NCBI GenBank assembly: GCA_019843655.1
Contig: JACDQD010000104.1
Coordinates: 2,914,001-2,978,000 of the forward strand
Origin: Lethocerus indicus
Taxonomy: Eukaryota; Arthropoda; Insecta; Hemiptera; Belostomatidae
Length of the DNA stretch: 64,000 nucleotides
Direction of reading: 5' to 3'
Part shown: positions 13,793-28,700 of the stretch, piece by piece
How positions within the stretch are numbered: position 1 is the first letter of the stretch
Layout of the letters: each line of letters begins with the position of its first letter
The notes under the pieces: generated by a model
What the model was told of the DNA's origin: nothing
The model's database searches: none
What the model saw: the letters and a program-made list of their open reading frames with translations, nothing else
Translations under genes and position numbers: made by a program

Positions 13793-16700
13793 CGGAAAAC
13801 CAAAGCCAGTGAACCCGAATCGTCTGTCGCGCATTCTCCCGGGGCCAATTAAACCCGGGAATGAATTACAGCGGAAATACGTCGCCCGAAGAGGTCTGTT
13901 GATGTCTCTGAGATCTCCGCGGACTGTCTTGCGAGCGGCGTGAGACCCCGAGTTCCCACACGCATCGTTCCCCGGCACCCATTGTTTATCTCTCTCAACT
14001 ACCGGCGCGGACGTTCGTTCCTACTTTTAATAACCTGTTTAAAAAACCTTCCGCCGCTATACGGATAAAAACAGCAGACAAAAGGTGCAACGAAATGTTA
14101 ATTCATGGATTCATTGGCGCCTAGAAATCCAGACTTCACGTACATTTTATTGCCCCACGTTGTAAAAGAATACGTAAACTTCACTACGGTACTAAAATAA
14201 TCATTTCGAAAAGCAGTAATGAACGTAATAGATCATAATATTCAGACAGATCGATCTCACAACCAGGAACTAATAATGCAAACCAAAGGTTAGCTCACCG
14301 CAAAATTTGCTGATGAATTCGGGCAATCGAACGATCGAAATTACGTTTGCAAATCGAGGTTTCAAAGTAGTAACTGGTTGGAACCTAATTCTAACCCGGA
14401 TACGGTCGGCATTACGTTACTTAGAGGGTGTAATATTGAAGTACAGGAGAGGACCCGATTACTTGTTTCGAGCGGTGGCCGGTCGACGAGGCATCTCGGC
14501 CGGGTGAAATGCAGACAAGTGAAAGCCGACCGACCGAGTCCACCCACCGCGGCCACTAACTGGCACACGGAGCAAACCTCAAGCTGATTTCGACGACATT
14601 ACCTTTAACAAGCATCCGGGTGGCGTATTCACCTCGTCTCAACTAACACCCGTTCCCTTGGATTACTTCAACCTTTTTATCGCCTCCGCGTACCCGTTGT
14701 AATAACGCACATGAAAAATAACTCGGTTTAAAAGCGTAATGAATTTCATAACAAATGCAAGACCACAAAAAACGTCAAAGCCCAAATCTTACGGTAGGTT
14801 ACCTTACTTGATTGGTACACTTCAGGAGGCAAGGTATAATTCTATATATGGCTTAATGATTTGTCCAGAGACATGACTGGCAATATACTTAGATACGACT
14901 GTTGTATAGTTGTCTAATGATACCATCGAATAACCCACTTTTGATGAATCAGACAATGCAAATGGATTAATCGCAACAAAATTATCTTTACCAATAATTT
15001 CTATAGTAAAAAGCATGTTAAAAATGCACCCCGTGGTATAATAAGCCGTATTTGAGTTGGCTCAATCTTTTCCGAACGTGCAATCAACAAACCAAACCCA
15101 TTTCGCCGTTGAAGGCAGACGATACTTGAAAAAAATTGATACTTGTTATTAATTCCGAGAATAGGAACTTAAATCGCCCACAGCTTACGGGCTCCAAGAT
15201 CCTCGGCGTCTGATTGCAGTCACGACAACGTTATTTAGCCCGATGAAATGGTGGAACTAAAGAACAATGCTTTTGGCCAAGAATGCAGGACACAATTCAC
15301 GGACAACACCTGCGGCTAACACACCCCGCATAGCATATACCAAAGATCCAAGATTTCTAAACATGCCGACTAATATAGAAAAAAGTGAATATATATGTGT
15401 GTGTGTTTCTTGTTTAGAAATTCCAGTGGATGGGAGGTTTCAGTTTGATCGTCTCCCCAATTAGATCTATTACAAGTGCCCTTATCACGTTCTTAACTTA
15501 TTCCTTTTGCGAGACAAAGAATGTTCCTTCCAGGGCCCGATGCCGGCTGTTCTAGGGAACTGTCCTGTCACGAGCAACTTGTAACTTCCTTAGTTGGAGT
15601 TTTTAATTTTTTGATGCCTCACAATTTAGAAGTGGAAACCCCCTCACCACCTGGACTGATCCGTGCCCGCTACCAAGTCTCCGCCATTTACGATGAGGCC
15701 AATACCGCAGTTATTACGCGCTTCTTTCGAGTCTCAATAGCACAGCCGGCCAATATTTGAAACTTGCCGTGGGCCTTCTGACGGATGGATTCGCACGATT
15801 AGGCTGACAAGTAAAACTCCTCGAAAGTTTAAAGAGAACAATATGCAGCCAAATAAAGGCTTTGCAAGTGTTTGCTATTTGTATTATTACGAAATTACTT
15901 TGTCATATCTATTTACGCTTTTAAATAGTTTATTTTTATCTAAACGTAAAGCTATCATGTAAACATTATAGCCAATTCGCTATATCGGTAATGACTACCT
16001 TAAACATATTTAGTAAATGGAATCTATAGCAATAATGTTCGTGTCTACTAGGGATTGACTTTAGGACGTTCGTGTTCTACACGCGACTAATATAGGAGGT
16101 ATATAAGTAAAAGGTTATAACGTTGCGTAACGAAAATAAAACATAGATAAAATCGACTTTAATTGTTCCGCTCCTTTGTAATTGCCTCGTGTAATAAATA
16201 TCGGGCCTCCTACGGCCCACCAATCGCGAAAGTGATATTGCACTTAACTTTATCTCCCGGCGTTATTTCCTTATTCTCTCTAACTACTAGTTCGAGCATA
16301 GCAAATAATTGGACGCTGAAGAAGGGAGTTCTATATCTCGAGTAAGTTGGTCTGTAACAAATTTTCAATAAGGGTTTCTTTATTTGAATCATTTATTCTG
16401 AAATAATCGCCATAAACGTAAGTTAACGGGCGCAGTATTTTCAGAAATATTCCTCAGACGGGTGGGTAGAAATTCGACAAGATTACAGAGCGGATTATTA
16501 TAAATGAAAAAGTAGATTTTAAAAATCGCAAATGCAGAATTGACCAAAAGGGCATAGCGGGGGATCAAGAGCGTGAGAGGGCGGTGTTGCCGGCTGTTGA
16601 TCGAAGCGCTAAGGAGGGAGACAGACGGTACACCTGAAAACAAAGCACACTCCAGCACGATCCGGCAACATCAGTCCAGAAGCAAGATGAACACACACGC

Positions 16701-19700
16701 ACTTCCTAATGTCCAATTCGGAAGGTGGGAAATTCGAGAAACCAAGAGGAATGTTTAAATCCGGAAAACAAATTATGACCGACTGGCGTTAGCCCAGAGA
16801 ACGGTATTCCCCCAGGATTGAGGATTCCCTAATGGCTGTGATATTATCGAGATGGACAGTAAGATAATAACGAAAGTGTGGCGGGGCGGTCTCGACATAA
16901 GATAGGGACGATATAATATTTGGAATATTCTTAGAAGTGTAGGGACAGTAAAATATTTACGACTTGCACAACAGTGCCTTCTGAAATTGTAATATTGGAT
17001 TATTGTTTTCCAATTCTAAGGAATTTGGAATTTGTAAAGATTTTTATATTCATTAAAATTGTACAGTAAACTGTTCTTGTGGATATTGTTGTGCGGTTCC
17101 TTTCCCTTTCTCTCACATTCGCAAATAAAAATGTAATTAACTATAACAAAAATTACCGGAGCAGTATACGAAGTTTTTTTTGACCTCTTTGTCGAACCTG
17201 AAACAATCCGTCCATTAATAGATTTGGCTCCGGGCGCCTGGTTTCAAAAACGAAAACATAAAAAGCGTCCCAAAAACTATTGAATAACTCATCCAGACTG
17301 AAACCCCTCCCTTCATTATTGCCCCCATTATGTGCCTGTCTTACCAAACACCGGCAGTGGCGGGGAGGTGGGGATTTAAAAAAAAATTACGTAAATTCTG
17401 TCGCAACACCGTCTTCTGTCTTTAATAGTTTGGTTATAATTAATTCCGAGATTATATTCATGGACGCACGAAGTAACCCTCTCTTTTTTAGTTTAGTTTA
17501 TAAAATACGATATAATCCCATAATACGATATACTACAGTCTAGCGCACGATACAATATAGTTAATGATACTTACATTTTCCAATTTATAAACGAGTCCTA
17601 CATATTTGTGTTCGGTTGTTCAATATTCAATATAACATGAACCACTTTACGTACTAATTAATAATAAATATTGTTTTTATAACGTAAAATGGATTAGCCG
17701 ACTGATATCTGTAATTTCACCCATAACAAGTACAGTTACGCTGTTGACTTTTTCAGGAGGTATGTCCTAGAATTTTCTACCGAAAGGAATTTTTAAAATA
17801 AAAAATATATAAAAGCGCGGCAAATTTCATCCATATTATTATCATTATATATAATATCAGTGTTTATTCGCTGACGTGGAACCGGACGACAACACGAGTC
17901 AACATCATTCCACGACTCAAGTCAACTTAATAGCTCTTTACCGACAATACAGGTCAAAAGAAGGATAATGTGAATTTAAATGACAAAGAGACTTTTTCAG
18001 TCATTGTTCCAATATTCTGTATGCACCGGTGTTTAAAAAATGCCATCACAGGTTACGCAATATGGCGACAATGACAACACATCTTCAACGTCAGAGGTGA
18101 AAACAAAAGGAGAAAAGAATTTCCTAACGTTTAGAAGTTCCCATTTGGCAACGAGACATTGAATCTAATTATCTCTTCAGGAAATGTGGTAATATTTCTT
18201 TAAATAAATGTCCTCTTGTTTATAATAAAGCTTTTGTTATGTGACTGAGCGTGAGGATGAGATTCGATCATTTAGTTATGTCGTCGACTTTGTATCGAGA
18301 ACGTGGAACGACTTATAACAATCCAAAAGTCAACGCCATCTAAGATTTGGTTTCCTTCCTTTTTTGTATTTTCAAAGATTCCTTAGCATCCATATCTTCT
18401 GCAGAGGCCTGAGAATCTCAATGGGCTTTTATATAAGGCTAAACGGCTAGACATTCCGACACGTGGTTTGTGTCAAATACCCGATATCTTCTCGATATAA
18501 TTTGTCCTCGAAAAACACAGAATTTACTCGGCTAATGTAAAATTTGACTAATATTCAACGATGAAAGAAGGCACCTACAAAAATCTGTTGAGGACACAAA
18601 CAAAATACCACAAAAAACTATGAAAGGGTCATTATTAATAGAGTTCATGAGACAAATAAATGAAACCTGAAGCAACTTAATGATATCAGAAAACGATATA
18701 ATGCGATAATTTAATTACCTATAATACCTGAATAAATAATGGCCATTAATAACGATATAATGCCTGAATTATAATAGAAATTATTTTAAACATTCCTTTT
18801 AGCGAATAGCAATTTATTTTCCTCCTGGAGAGGCTTATGAGCATTAATTTCCTAATCACAACGCTGATATTTCGACCGTCATTACTTCTTGATTTTCGAT
18901 TAGGAATGCAGATTTAGGCATAAGGAGCTGCGGATTACAGATTCCTTCTATCTTAGGATGTTTTTGAACCAACAAATTCTGTGCATCCTTCTGTGTCACA
19001 TTTATACTACTCCCATACTCCGTTTCTTACTTCAGTCAACTGGGTTATCTTAGACTCAGTTGAGACATGAGTGAAGACTACTAAGGAATGAGACTGAAGA
19101 GAGCGAGCAGTGCTTTGCACCAATACCATTGTTTTAACTCAGAGAAATCTGCAAGAGGTCCGACCAACACTACCACCCAGGAAACTGGCACCGTAATTGA
19201 CTTCCATAAGGAGGAGAAGGGGGTGATTCCTTCGCAGATAAATATCTACGTTCGTATCGCGCTTTGACATTTTAAACCCCCGTTCGCGAAGTTAATTAAA
19301 GTTTTAATTGATGGTCCAAAACGCTGCTTTAATTACCGCTACCGACGCACAACAACGAGAGGCCCCTCCTGCCTGTTATCCTCCTTGAACCCGTGGACCT
19401 CCCACTGAAATGAGCCACATAAAAACGATCAAAACAAAAGGGAAGTTGGCACGCCAGGAGAGCGCTCAAGGTTTAGAGAGTACTCTGCCGGTGTTCCGTA
19501 ATCTAGATCTTTATGACCTTTGCTACTTACTAGATACCAAATTATCATTTTTGTCATTCGTGCTCCTTGAGCAGGAAAACTAGGTAACAAAAAGAATTTT
19601 TAAACATATTTATGCGCACGTTAGTACAACTCAGTATATCTCAATACCTTGAATCGGTGACAAATTATTATCTCATTTTTTATTGATAAAGAGGAGAGAT

Positions 19701-22700
19701 AATCACATTTTCGAGGAAATTAACTGTTTAGATAAAATAAAATGTAAATAAACCTTTAATTCACATGTTATAATAAGGCCCGATGTAATTTCCTCTTTAA
19801 TGGCAAATATGATATATGGGGTTATTATAACTAATACTTTTGATAATATGTTAACATAATCAGGTTTTTTATTTCTCAAAGAAAAAGGAGACAGTACAAG
19901 TAAAAACCGATGATATAATTACGTTAATGGGTATAACTAAATAACCCAATGAAAGAATTGGCGCTGTCACTTGATTATAATTTGTGTAGGTATTAATAAC
20001 GTAATAATTGTATAAGAGAAAACTATAATATTAATCCACAGTATCTAAAGTGAAAATACCTAGCTCATTAATATAATAGTTAGCAGAAACCACAGTTAAT
20101 GTTTTTGCGTGAGAACAACTGTTTGCACAAGCCTACAATCACAAATTAAAGAAAAAACAAGCAACACGATAAATAACGTTAAATGTAGAAATACAAGATC
20201 GGTCGACCTTTGTCTTCGATCTTCCGTCGAAGGCACATTATATCATTATTTATTTTCCTGGCTCTATTCCTTTTTCAGTGCAAGTGCATTTACGGAAACC
20301 TGACCATCGGGTCACCTCCCTCAGCCGGCAATAAACGAGAAGACAATGGGTATGGCCCGGCGCGCGTTCATGAACAAAAGCCATATGACGTCATAAAGAA
20401 ATTTAAGATTGCACGGAGAGATTAGGACGAATCAATGGTAATAATTACCGGCCGCAGGCAACAGAATAATACAATATTTATTGTTTGTCCGATTTGTATA
20501 AGGTCTTTCTCACACTTCTGTTTCTAAATAAAAGAGCGGGAAGAGTAAAAAAAATTCTACTCACATTATTTTGACTGTTCAATGAATGAGCTGAGAAACA
20601 TTAGTTATTAGCACGTGATAGCGGGTGTCAGAAGATTAATAAGTCAATATTCTATACAACTAATATGGTTAAATAAGAAAGTTTAGAACCAACTGAAATA
20701 AATTTAATTAATGAAAGATCAAAATTTAGTGCTTAAAATCCACACTTAGAGAGGACGTTTCAATGAAGGTAAGAGTTTGAAGACAGCGTTAGATATATGG
20801 GATGTGGAGACAATAATGACCGCCCCACCAAAACTGGTTTGGGCCAAGATCTAAGTTGGACATGAAAATAAAATTTTAAAAAAATCCGGTTAAAACTCAA
20901 AGAGAATTACATACATAACACAAAACTGTTATCTTAAAGGCGAGCGTCAGGCGGTGGGGGAGACGCCGTCATGTGTCCCGCCCCGCGCCGAACAAGAGCA
21001 TCAGTTTTAGAATTTTAAACAGTCTTCCGCAGTGCACATGTCTTCCCAACGCGTATTCGGTTACGGCGCTCACGGGTTTTCTCAACGTCTTCCAAGATAT
21101 GAAATTACAGATAATTACAGTTAACCATAAATCCTGTGTAATACAATACCGCAGCTTGTATCACGTTAATATCATTAATCATCCTGAAAAGGCCAAAAAT
21201 AAACGACGGGGTAACACACCGTTAAATTAATAACGGGTGCCATCAAATACGGTGCGAAAGTAACATGAAATGGATTTCAAGCAACAAAATTAATGATAAT
21301 CGTTGCATTAAGATACTAATCTTTGTAGCATAGGAAAGTTCGAGAACGATACTCTTACTCATTTATTTTTAAGCAAAATAAAAATCATCTTCCCCCTAAA
21401 ACTTAGTTTATTATCGTGTAATCTATTATCTGTAGGTAAAACTCTCGGTCCTAACTTTTATGCCGTATTTCGAAAAAAACATTAACTCAATTTAAAGACG
21501 AGGATAAGATCTAAGAAAAGACGTTGAGTCGGTTCATAAATCGGTTCCTAAGTAGAGGCCAAATTCGATGGCGACCCCAGATCAAACGGTCTACCGCAGA
21601 CATTATTGTGGAAACTTGAAATTCTGGGGCTTTATTGATAAGAATGCAATCCCAGTCAGTTTATTTTAAAGGTATTGTATATCTCTATTTTTAATAAGGT
21701 GATTCTAATGTGTATCTTTAAATGAAGAAAAAACAATTACTCCGTAATTATCTTTCCGTAATACAGAATTAATGGAACACAATATCAAGAAAATAGAATA
21801 AGATCTAGTTGTATGAAAGGTTAAAAGGGAAATTAGAAATATGCCAAATAAAGATTACATTAAAAATGTAAGCCGCATGTTGTTCAGCTGGAGACCTACC
21901 CAGTTCCAATTTCCGATTCGCGAACTCCTCCCTCGGCTCGACCTCGGTTCATTCAGCGTTAATGCCAAGAATCAAACGCGAAGATTAAAGAAGCAGAAAG
22001 ACAAGGAGGGAAGGAATGGGGAGAAAGAGGAAAAGGGACATAGAAAAGGGAACGCCGATGCGGGACGGGAGAGAGAAAGAGAGATAATAACCCGACTCTC
22101 CGGGAGTTGGGTGACCTCGGCGTGTAGTTTTTGTTGGGGAGCAGCCGTTGTTTTCTACCTCGGCCAATAAAACAGACACAGAGACCGGTTTGGGAGGACC
22201 CCGCCAGCACGCACCTGCCGCCCGCACGCCAATTCACCCGTAACCGAAGAAGACACCTACAGAACTTACAGTTTTTAAGGAGAGAGGGGGAATCAATTCA
22301 ACCCCATGCCAAAACACCCCATTACTCGGGCTTCAGAGACCGGCGAAGAAAAAGGCCGGCGGTCAAGTTGAAGCTAGTACAAGGTGCAAAGCGCTACTAA
22401 TGGCTGAAACAAATGAACCTACCGGAATAGGCTACAACATCGCGTAGCGATGAAACAAGATCATTTACAATATTAGAGGTTTAAGTGAATGGTGACACGG
22501 GAGAGAAAATATGAACAGAACAATGAGTTGCCTTTCCATAAATATTCATATTAACTATTTTATTTCATTTATTATTCTGCTTTAAAATTTACCCCCGAAT
22601 ATATCCCAACAAAAAAAGAATGGGCGGTTTTCATACCGTAGCTTTCTCTCATAAATAAAAGTAGCAGTAAAGTTATGAGCGTTGACTGCCCAAACGGCAC

Positions 22701-25700
22701 ATCCAGGTGTGAAAAAACGACCACAAACTAGTTTCGAATAGCCAATCCCCAGAAGAGATTGGTTATTTTTCTACGGTTCAATAATTTTACGAAGATTTGT
22801 CAATAGTTGACATTTAGAATTGATGGGAAATTCGGATCTACTAGTTTACGCATTATTATCACACTGAATTCTAATGAATATACTTGAGTTATCGATATCC
22901 TAACGCATAATCGATTGAAACTTGCAATTTTAACTGTTGGAAACGGGTGATGAGGTGAAGGGTGATTTCGGATCGAATTTTTCGTTCGATTGTAAATTTC
23001 AACCGTTTCAACGAAAACAGCTGGCAAACTCCAGTAGACCCTTTACAACAGCATTGACTATAAAAGCTTAATTTACGGACTGGGAGGTTAATTAACGAGA
23101 ATTCATAATTAGGAACATTAGAAGGCACTCTTGGAGGATTAAACATGGAGATAAATGAAATTTATAAAGTCAAGACACATCGTGTTCAATGTTAATAAAG
23201 GGGAGGCAGAAAATGCCACTGGCTTTGAGAATCACTTCGCTTACTTTGCGATCAAACCTGAAGTCTGTTTGTTTGTTATTATCCAGAAGCGATTTCTAAC
23301 TATGATGCTACAATAGCTCCATTGTCTTCGGAAGCGACGTCGGCGTCTGGACCATTGTTTGATTTCAAACAGGAGTTTGTATACGACACGCCCCACACAA
23401 TACGGTTATCGGACGACAAAGCAGAAATGAACGGATTGAATCCATAATGAACTGCGGGCAAAATCGAGCCGACGGCCACTTGTCCCGGCCGAAAAGTCCT
23501 CCTAATGAAGAACCCAGTGTGAAATTCGTCTGGAAGGACGCAACTTCATTTGTCGTTCAGTCGATAAGTACTTTACAACGTAGTCCCTTGTTCCAAATCT
23601 TGTTTTCTCTTACAAAATGTTTAAGAGCGAATAAAAACGACCGAAGGCTCGCTTATAGGACTTACGGAGGTTACAATAACTGAAGTCTGGCCGCAAATCA
23701 GTTTTTCCCCACCGTCAGTAGCATTCCCTCGGGTAGATGTAATTGGAAGCGTTTGCGATGCAAGCGACAAATGTAGGGGGGAGTGCGGTTGGGAAATTAA
23801 CAAGGCATTCAATTACGAGAGGCGCAGCTCGAATTCAAAAGCAAGTACCATTCGCAATCGGGCCGAACGCAACGGCTGTTCATGTCGGCGTGACTTTCCC
23901 GTCTTGGCGCGTGTTTTCCCTTTTGTTGACCGAGTTGTCGTGGGACCGCCCCATTGTTCCACCACCTACTTGCCTTCTTGTATTCACCGGCCACAATGTT
24001 CAGACCACCGCCTTACTTTGCCTACAACAATTTTGAAACGGCCCAAGATTGAGACGACCGGATCTGAGACGGAGTAAAGCTAGCAAAAAATAAGAAAGCT
24101 AAACTGGGAAAACTGTATTCGAGAAACTGAAGTGGGCACCGCAATCACAACACAGTTTCTCCCCGCCAGCGAAAAAAATAACAATACCAACAGTAACAAT
24201 AGACGCCCTTGAATTACTGGCAAGATGTAACAACGGGAATTGGGAAACAATTACTGCTTGTAATTATGAGAAAAAAGTAAAATTGTGCAATAATGCGTTC
24301 AAAAGGAATATAGCGATACGTAAGTGCGTGTCTGTGAAAGTTATTGGAATTTTTCAATGTACCGAATAATGTTATAATCATAAGATTACGAAAGTATTTA
24401 TTCGTCACGCTCCAAACTCCTCGCGTGCACCCCCCCCCTCCCAAAACAGGTATATTAATGTATTGTCTAAAATAGAATATGTGAACCGACCTTATTAGCG
24501 TTTCGACAGCTGTAACGTAGAATGCGGCAGTCAAATAGTTATAAACGCGCGATCTGAATATATTGTAAGGCGAAGCGGGTTTTCTAGATGAAGTATGCGA
24601 GGGACCTACTCCAACCGAGAGGACCGAATGGACACGGCCGCTTCGTTAAAATAATGGTCGTCCACCAGAGAAAGTAGGTACCAGTAGGTAGGCGCCAGTC
24701 AAGGTGGACCAAAAATAGAATCCCCCCATCAAATTAAAAAGATTTACAGAGGAAATCTAGCACTTAACCTTTCCCTCCGGTTTCTCCACTCTAATGCGTG
24801 TGGAAGGGAAAAACAAAACCGGAACCCGGTGAAGGATGTATTATAATACTATTGACCTTACACTATAACACAAGTGTTTAGATTTTCGAAACTCGGCGAT
24901 TCTACGTCATCAAAACAGAGAAAAAACATTAAATATTTCAATTTTTGTTTAAATAATGAATTTAGTATAGCTCATTTAAATAAAATAATAATGTTAGATT
25001 TACTAATGCAGAAATTTACATTTAATCCTTTGATGCAGTTGCATGCAAGTGGTGCAATAATTTCAGTTGGGTCAGCGACGGTTTTGAATATATCCGTGTT
25101 ATTTTTTTCCTCTTGTTCGAATAAAATAAAATAAACAAAAATTAAAATAAAATTGAAGTTATACAACCAGTTATGTTTCGGATTTAATTCCTTAACTTCT
25201 TACTCGACTACCGCGGAGACGAATGCCGCGGAGGACGCTCGATTCGCTGCCGAAACGGCCGGCCGGTTGTCTTTTGAAATAAAGAACTGACATCGGAGAA
25301 AGTGCGCAACGTTGGCGCCAGACGTCGTAGACTAAAGCCGGATAAAAGCTGGCTCCCTTCCCTTAAGACTGGTGGTAAGAAACGGGAAGAGTCCAAACAA
25401 AGCCAGAAGTGGTATAAGCCCGGATACCTGGCCGGCCCTCCGTTTGTTACCTATCCTAATACCACTAACTGTAATGAGTAGTCAATTTTTTTTAACACTC
25501 GATTGGCTTAAAAGTGTATAATTAATTTTACTGAAGGAAAATGTACGGAAATACACCCAGGAGCTTACGAAATTTTCCCTCTTCTATAACGCAAACCTAA
25601 GAATACAAACTTCACTTCACAATAGACACGTCACCAAAGGAAGGACCAAATTTTCCCATCATAGGGATTCCCTAGATATAAACAGCCTTAGAAATTGTGG

Positions 25701-28700
25701 CAGAAATTTCTGGCTCTCTGAATATTCAATGTAATTATCACATTGTATTTAATGTAGTTAATTTAACTGAAAAATATCTATAGTATATCTAATATATATT
25801 TCTAATGTACACTACCTAACACGAAACACCTAACATACTCACTCTTGCGAAGTTAATCTCAACTTTCTGTTACTGCAATAGCGCAAAAAGGATCATCCCC
25901 AACCTACATCCCCAGGTAAATCACTAATATACTTTTCTATCAATAACGATAGCTTACCCGAAAATAGTCTTGCAGTAAAATACACAGAACATTACGAGGG
26001 TGTTGATTACTCATGAGTAAATATATTACGAGTTATTATTACGAGTTTAATAAACTAATTAAAATATTACCTAGGTCCTTTGAGCATCATGGCGCGAAAA
26101 AATTAAAATATGGTAATAGTATACATTACTATGTATATATATTACCGTATGAATACCGACTGCGAAAGGAGAGGTGCGCTGAGTGTACTGATTAGTAGGA
26201 ATCGAAATACTAATAAAAGTAAATTCTGAGTTAAGGTTTCGGCGAGTTAACGGTATTGTCTCAGAATAGAACGGGTATTAACGTTCGAAACTGCTTAAAC
26301 CCAAGTATAATTTGAACCCACGTCCCGGAAGAGGGGAGAGTGCATTCCGCGGGAATTAAGCAGTGCCCGAATCTTCATGTTGAGTTCAAAAATAAAGTCG
26401 ACACCGTTGGTGAAAACAGACCGAAACAAGAATTCGAGTGTTTCGCATATAGCAAGATTATAAATTGTATCTTCACCTGTATTTCAATGAAATCAATATA
26501 CAAATTTACTTACGTACAAACAGGGAACACAGCATTTCACAGGTCTGCACGCAAATACACTCACGTGTGTTTAATGAATACATGTTTCGATATAACAGCT
26601 TAGTAGTTAGTTGGTGCCTGAGTACAGCGTCCAAGGCACCTAACCGGTATGTAGGCATGCCCAGATTAAGTCCAATAGGTACACGGGATGTAAATCCTCT
26701 CCAGTTATAGGTTGTACTAATATATATTAAGCAAATACCATTTCATTGAATGTATGTATGCCCAGAGGTAGATAACTATTTTTCTTGTGAATATTTCATT
26801 TACTTTTAAAGAGCCGAGATTTTTTTACCGTACAATTTCATGTATTTTCATGCACTTGACATAGTAAGTTGTTATTCTGGATTATATACATTGTATTGTT
26901 ACAAATAAAATCTATCAATCAGTTATAAAACCTGTTTATATATGCCTTTGAAATGGTATAGTGTTTACGTGATTGTGAGGCTGATAAGGCCGGAGGGTAT
27001 GATACGGTATGTTAACAGGTCACAAAACTTACATAGTGAGTAGTACAAACTAGCCAAACAATACGGAAGAAATTCCAGCGGTGCTTCCTGGGGACATACT
27101 TTGAACAATACAGAAACCCCTCCGCGGTAACTATGCATGACGCTGCTTCCCTTCCTTCGGCGTGACAATAACCTCCGTCCTGCTACACCTCATAAAGATG
27201 AATTATAAGTGAGTTAGTATGGGGATCTCTCGTGACGCCGGTACATACACGCACTCAAGTACAAACAGCCTCTAAGACTGCGATCCGATCATTGGGTCGT
27301 TTCGTAATCGAGGACACCACTCAGTTACGCGCTGATCGTACAGGAAGCGAGAAAACACAAAGGACGTCAAATAGGCGGGGGAGGGTTAGGGATTTCACCA
27401 CCATCGTAGTTTTATTATTTTTCTTATAAATATTGATACATGCTTCACGGTCATAAGATAAACGACAGGAAATATTCAACCGGTCATTTTCGACGGGATG
27501 GTTCAATGTGGCTCTACAACGTAGATATTGCGGACGCTGCATTTCATCAGACAGTATAGAGTTGACAGACTTCGAACAGTAGTTTCAGGGTATAAACTAA
27601 CTAAATAAAACAATACTTTACAAGGACGCACCTAAACACGCAATCCGTTCCATTCATTTTCATACTTTTAATATTTTATTATCTACCGTATTCTAAAGGT
27701 AAATAAGCTTCTAAAGGTTGTCGTTAGTCGGTAATCTTCGATTAATCAACAGTAGTATTCGATTTCACAAACTATATAACAAAGTCTATTGTATAACCAT
27801 ATGTTCCATCAAATAAAGGGCACGAATTTCTCTACTCGGCCACCGCGGCCCTTAAATTTCTCCTTCTTTTGAACAGATGTATAGAGCTGTTGAACAATAA
27901 AAGAATAACAAACAATAAACTCGAAGAACCGCGTGTCCGATTGACGTCTGGAGCGAATATTGAGACGTCGTACGTTTTCCGGTTCCCACCACTAAACCCG
28001 ACGGTCAGGGCTTATTGGAAGCCTCGCCGTCTCAGTCAATCCCCGAAAATGTCACCTTATGTTGATTGGGGGAGGAAGAGACGCCGACGGAAAGAACACG
28101 GGTGTGAAAAAAGGAGAACAGAAAAGGACTAAGGTGAAGTGGGCGTCGGGCGCCGTTCCAAAATTGAACACGCGATAGACGATAAAAACGGCTTTCGCGG
28201 TCAGCCCCAAACCAGAATATATAAATGTGCACCATATATATAAATATGCGGAGTCTGCACACACTCTCTACAGACAAGATAAGACGTAATAATCATTATT
28301 ATCCGATAACTTATTAATATCAAAGTACAATATATGTATATAATTTATTTAACATTTTTGCTTAAGCGTTCAGGACTAATCCAGAGTGGCTTAACATTCA
28401 TTAATTAACCGGCACCAAAATTTTCCTGTAACAACAGAGAAGACGGGACTATACGACTCACCGTTTCGAATCTCGCATTCGCGTCACGCACCGGCTCTTC
28501 TGAGTTCCCTTTCGTTAGTCCCGGGCCTGGCCCACCGAGAAAACAAAGACTAGAAACAGCTGCTGGCCTTATACTTCGCTATTGGTCCACTCCTAACAGC
28601 ATTAACACCTTCGCCAAACCTCAACCATTCTCACGGCAATCGATTCTGAGGTGAGGTAGGTAGAAAATTGAATGCATTTAATTGCCACCAACAGATCGGT

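Noticed and set aside
16630..16650. Minus-strand GCTTTGTTTTCAG|GTGTACC, a further recursive-site look-alike
   Set aside because: The acceptor half is good but GTGTAC is a poor donor, so it does not meet the fused-site consensus.
25833..25880. Minus-strand 30-nt interval between an acceptor and GTGAGTATG
   Set aside because: It begins with TAA in the Fhos phase, so it would end the protein; both splice signals are moderate and chance is likely in 55 kb.
25905..25920. Plus-strand CCTACATCCCCAG|GTAAAT
   Set aside because: Wrong strand for Fhos and no plus-strand gene is supported here; the donor is weak.
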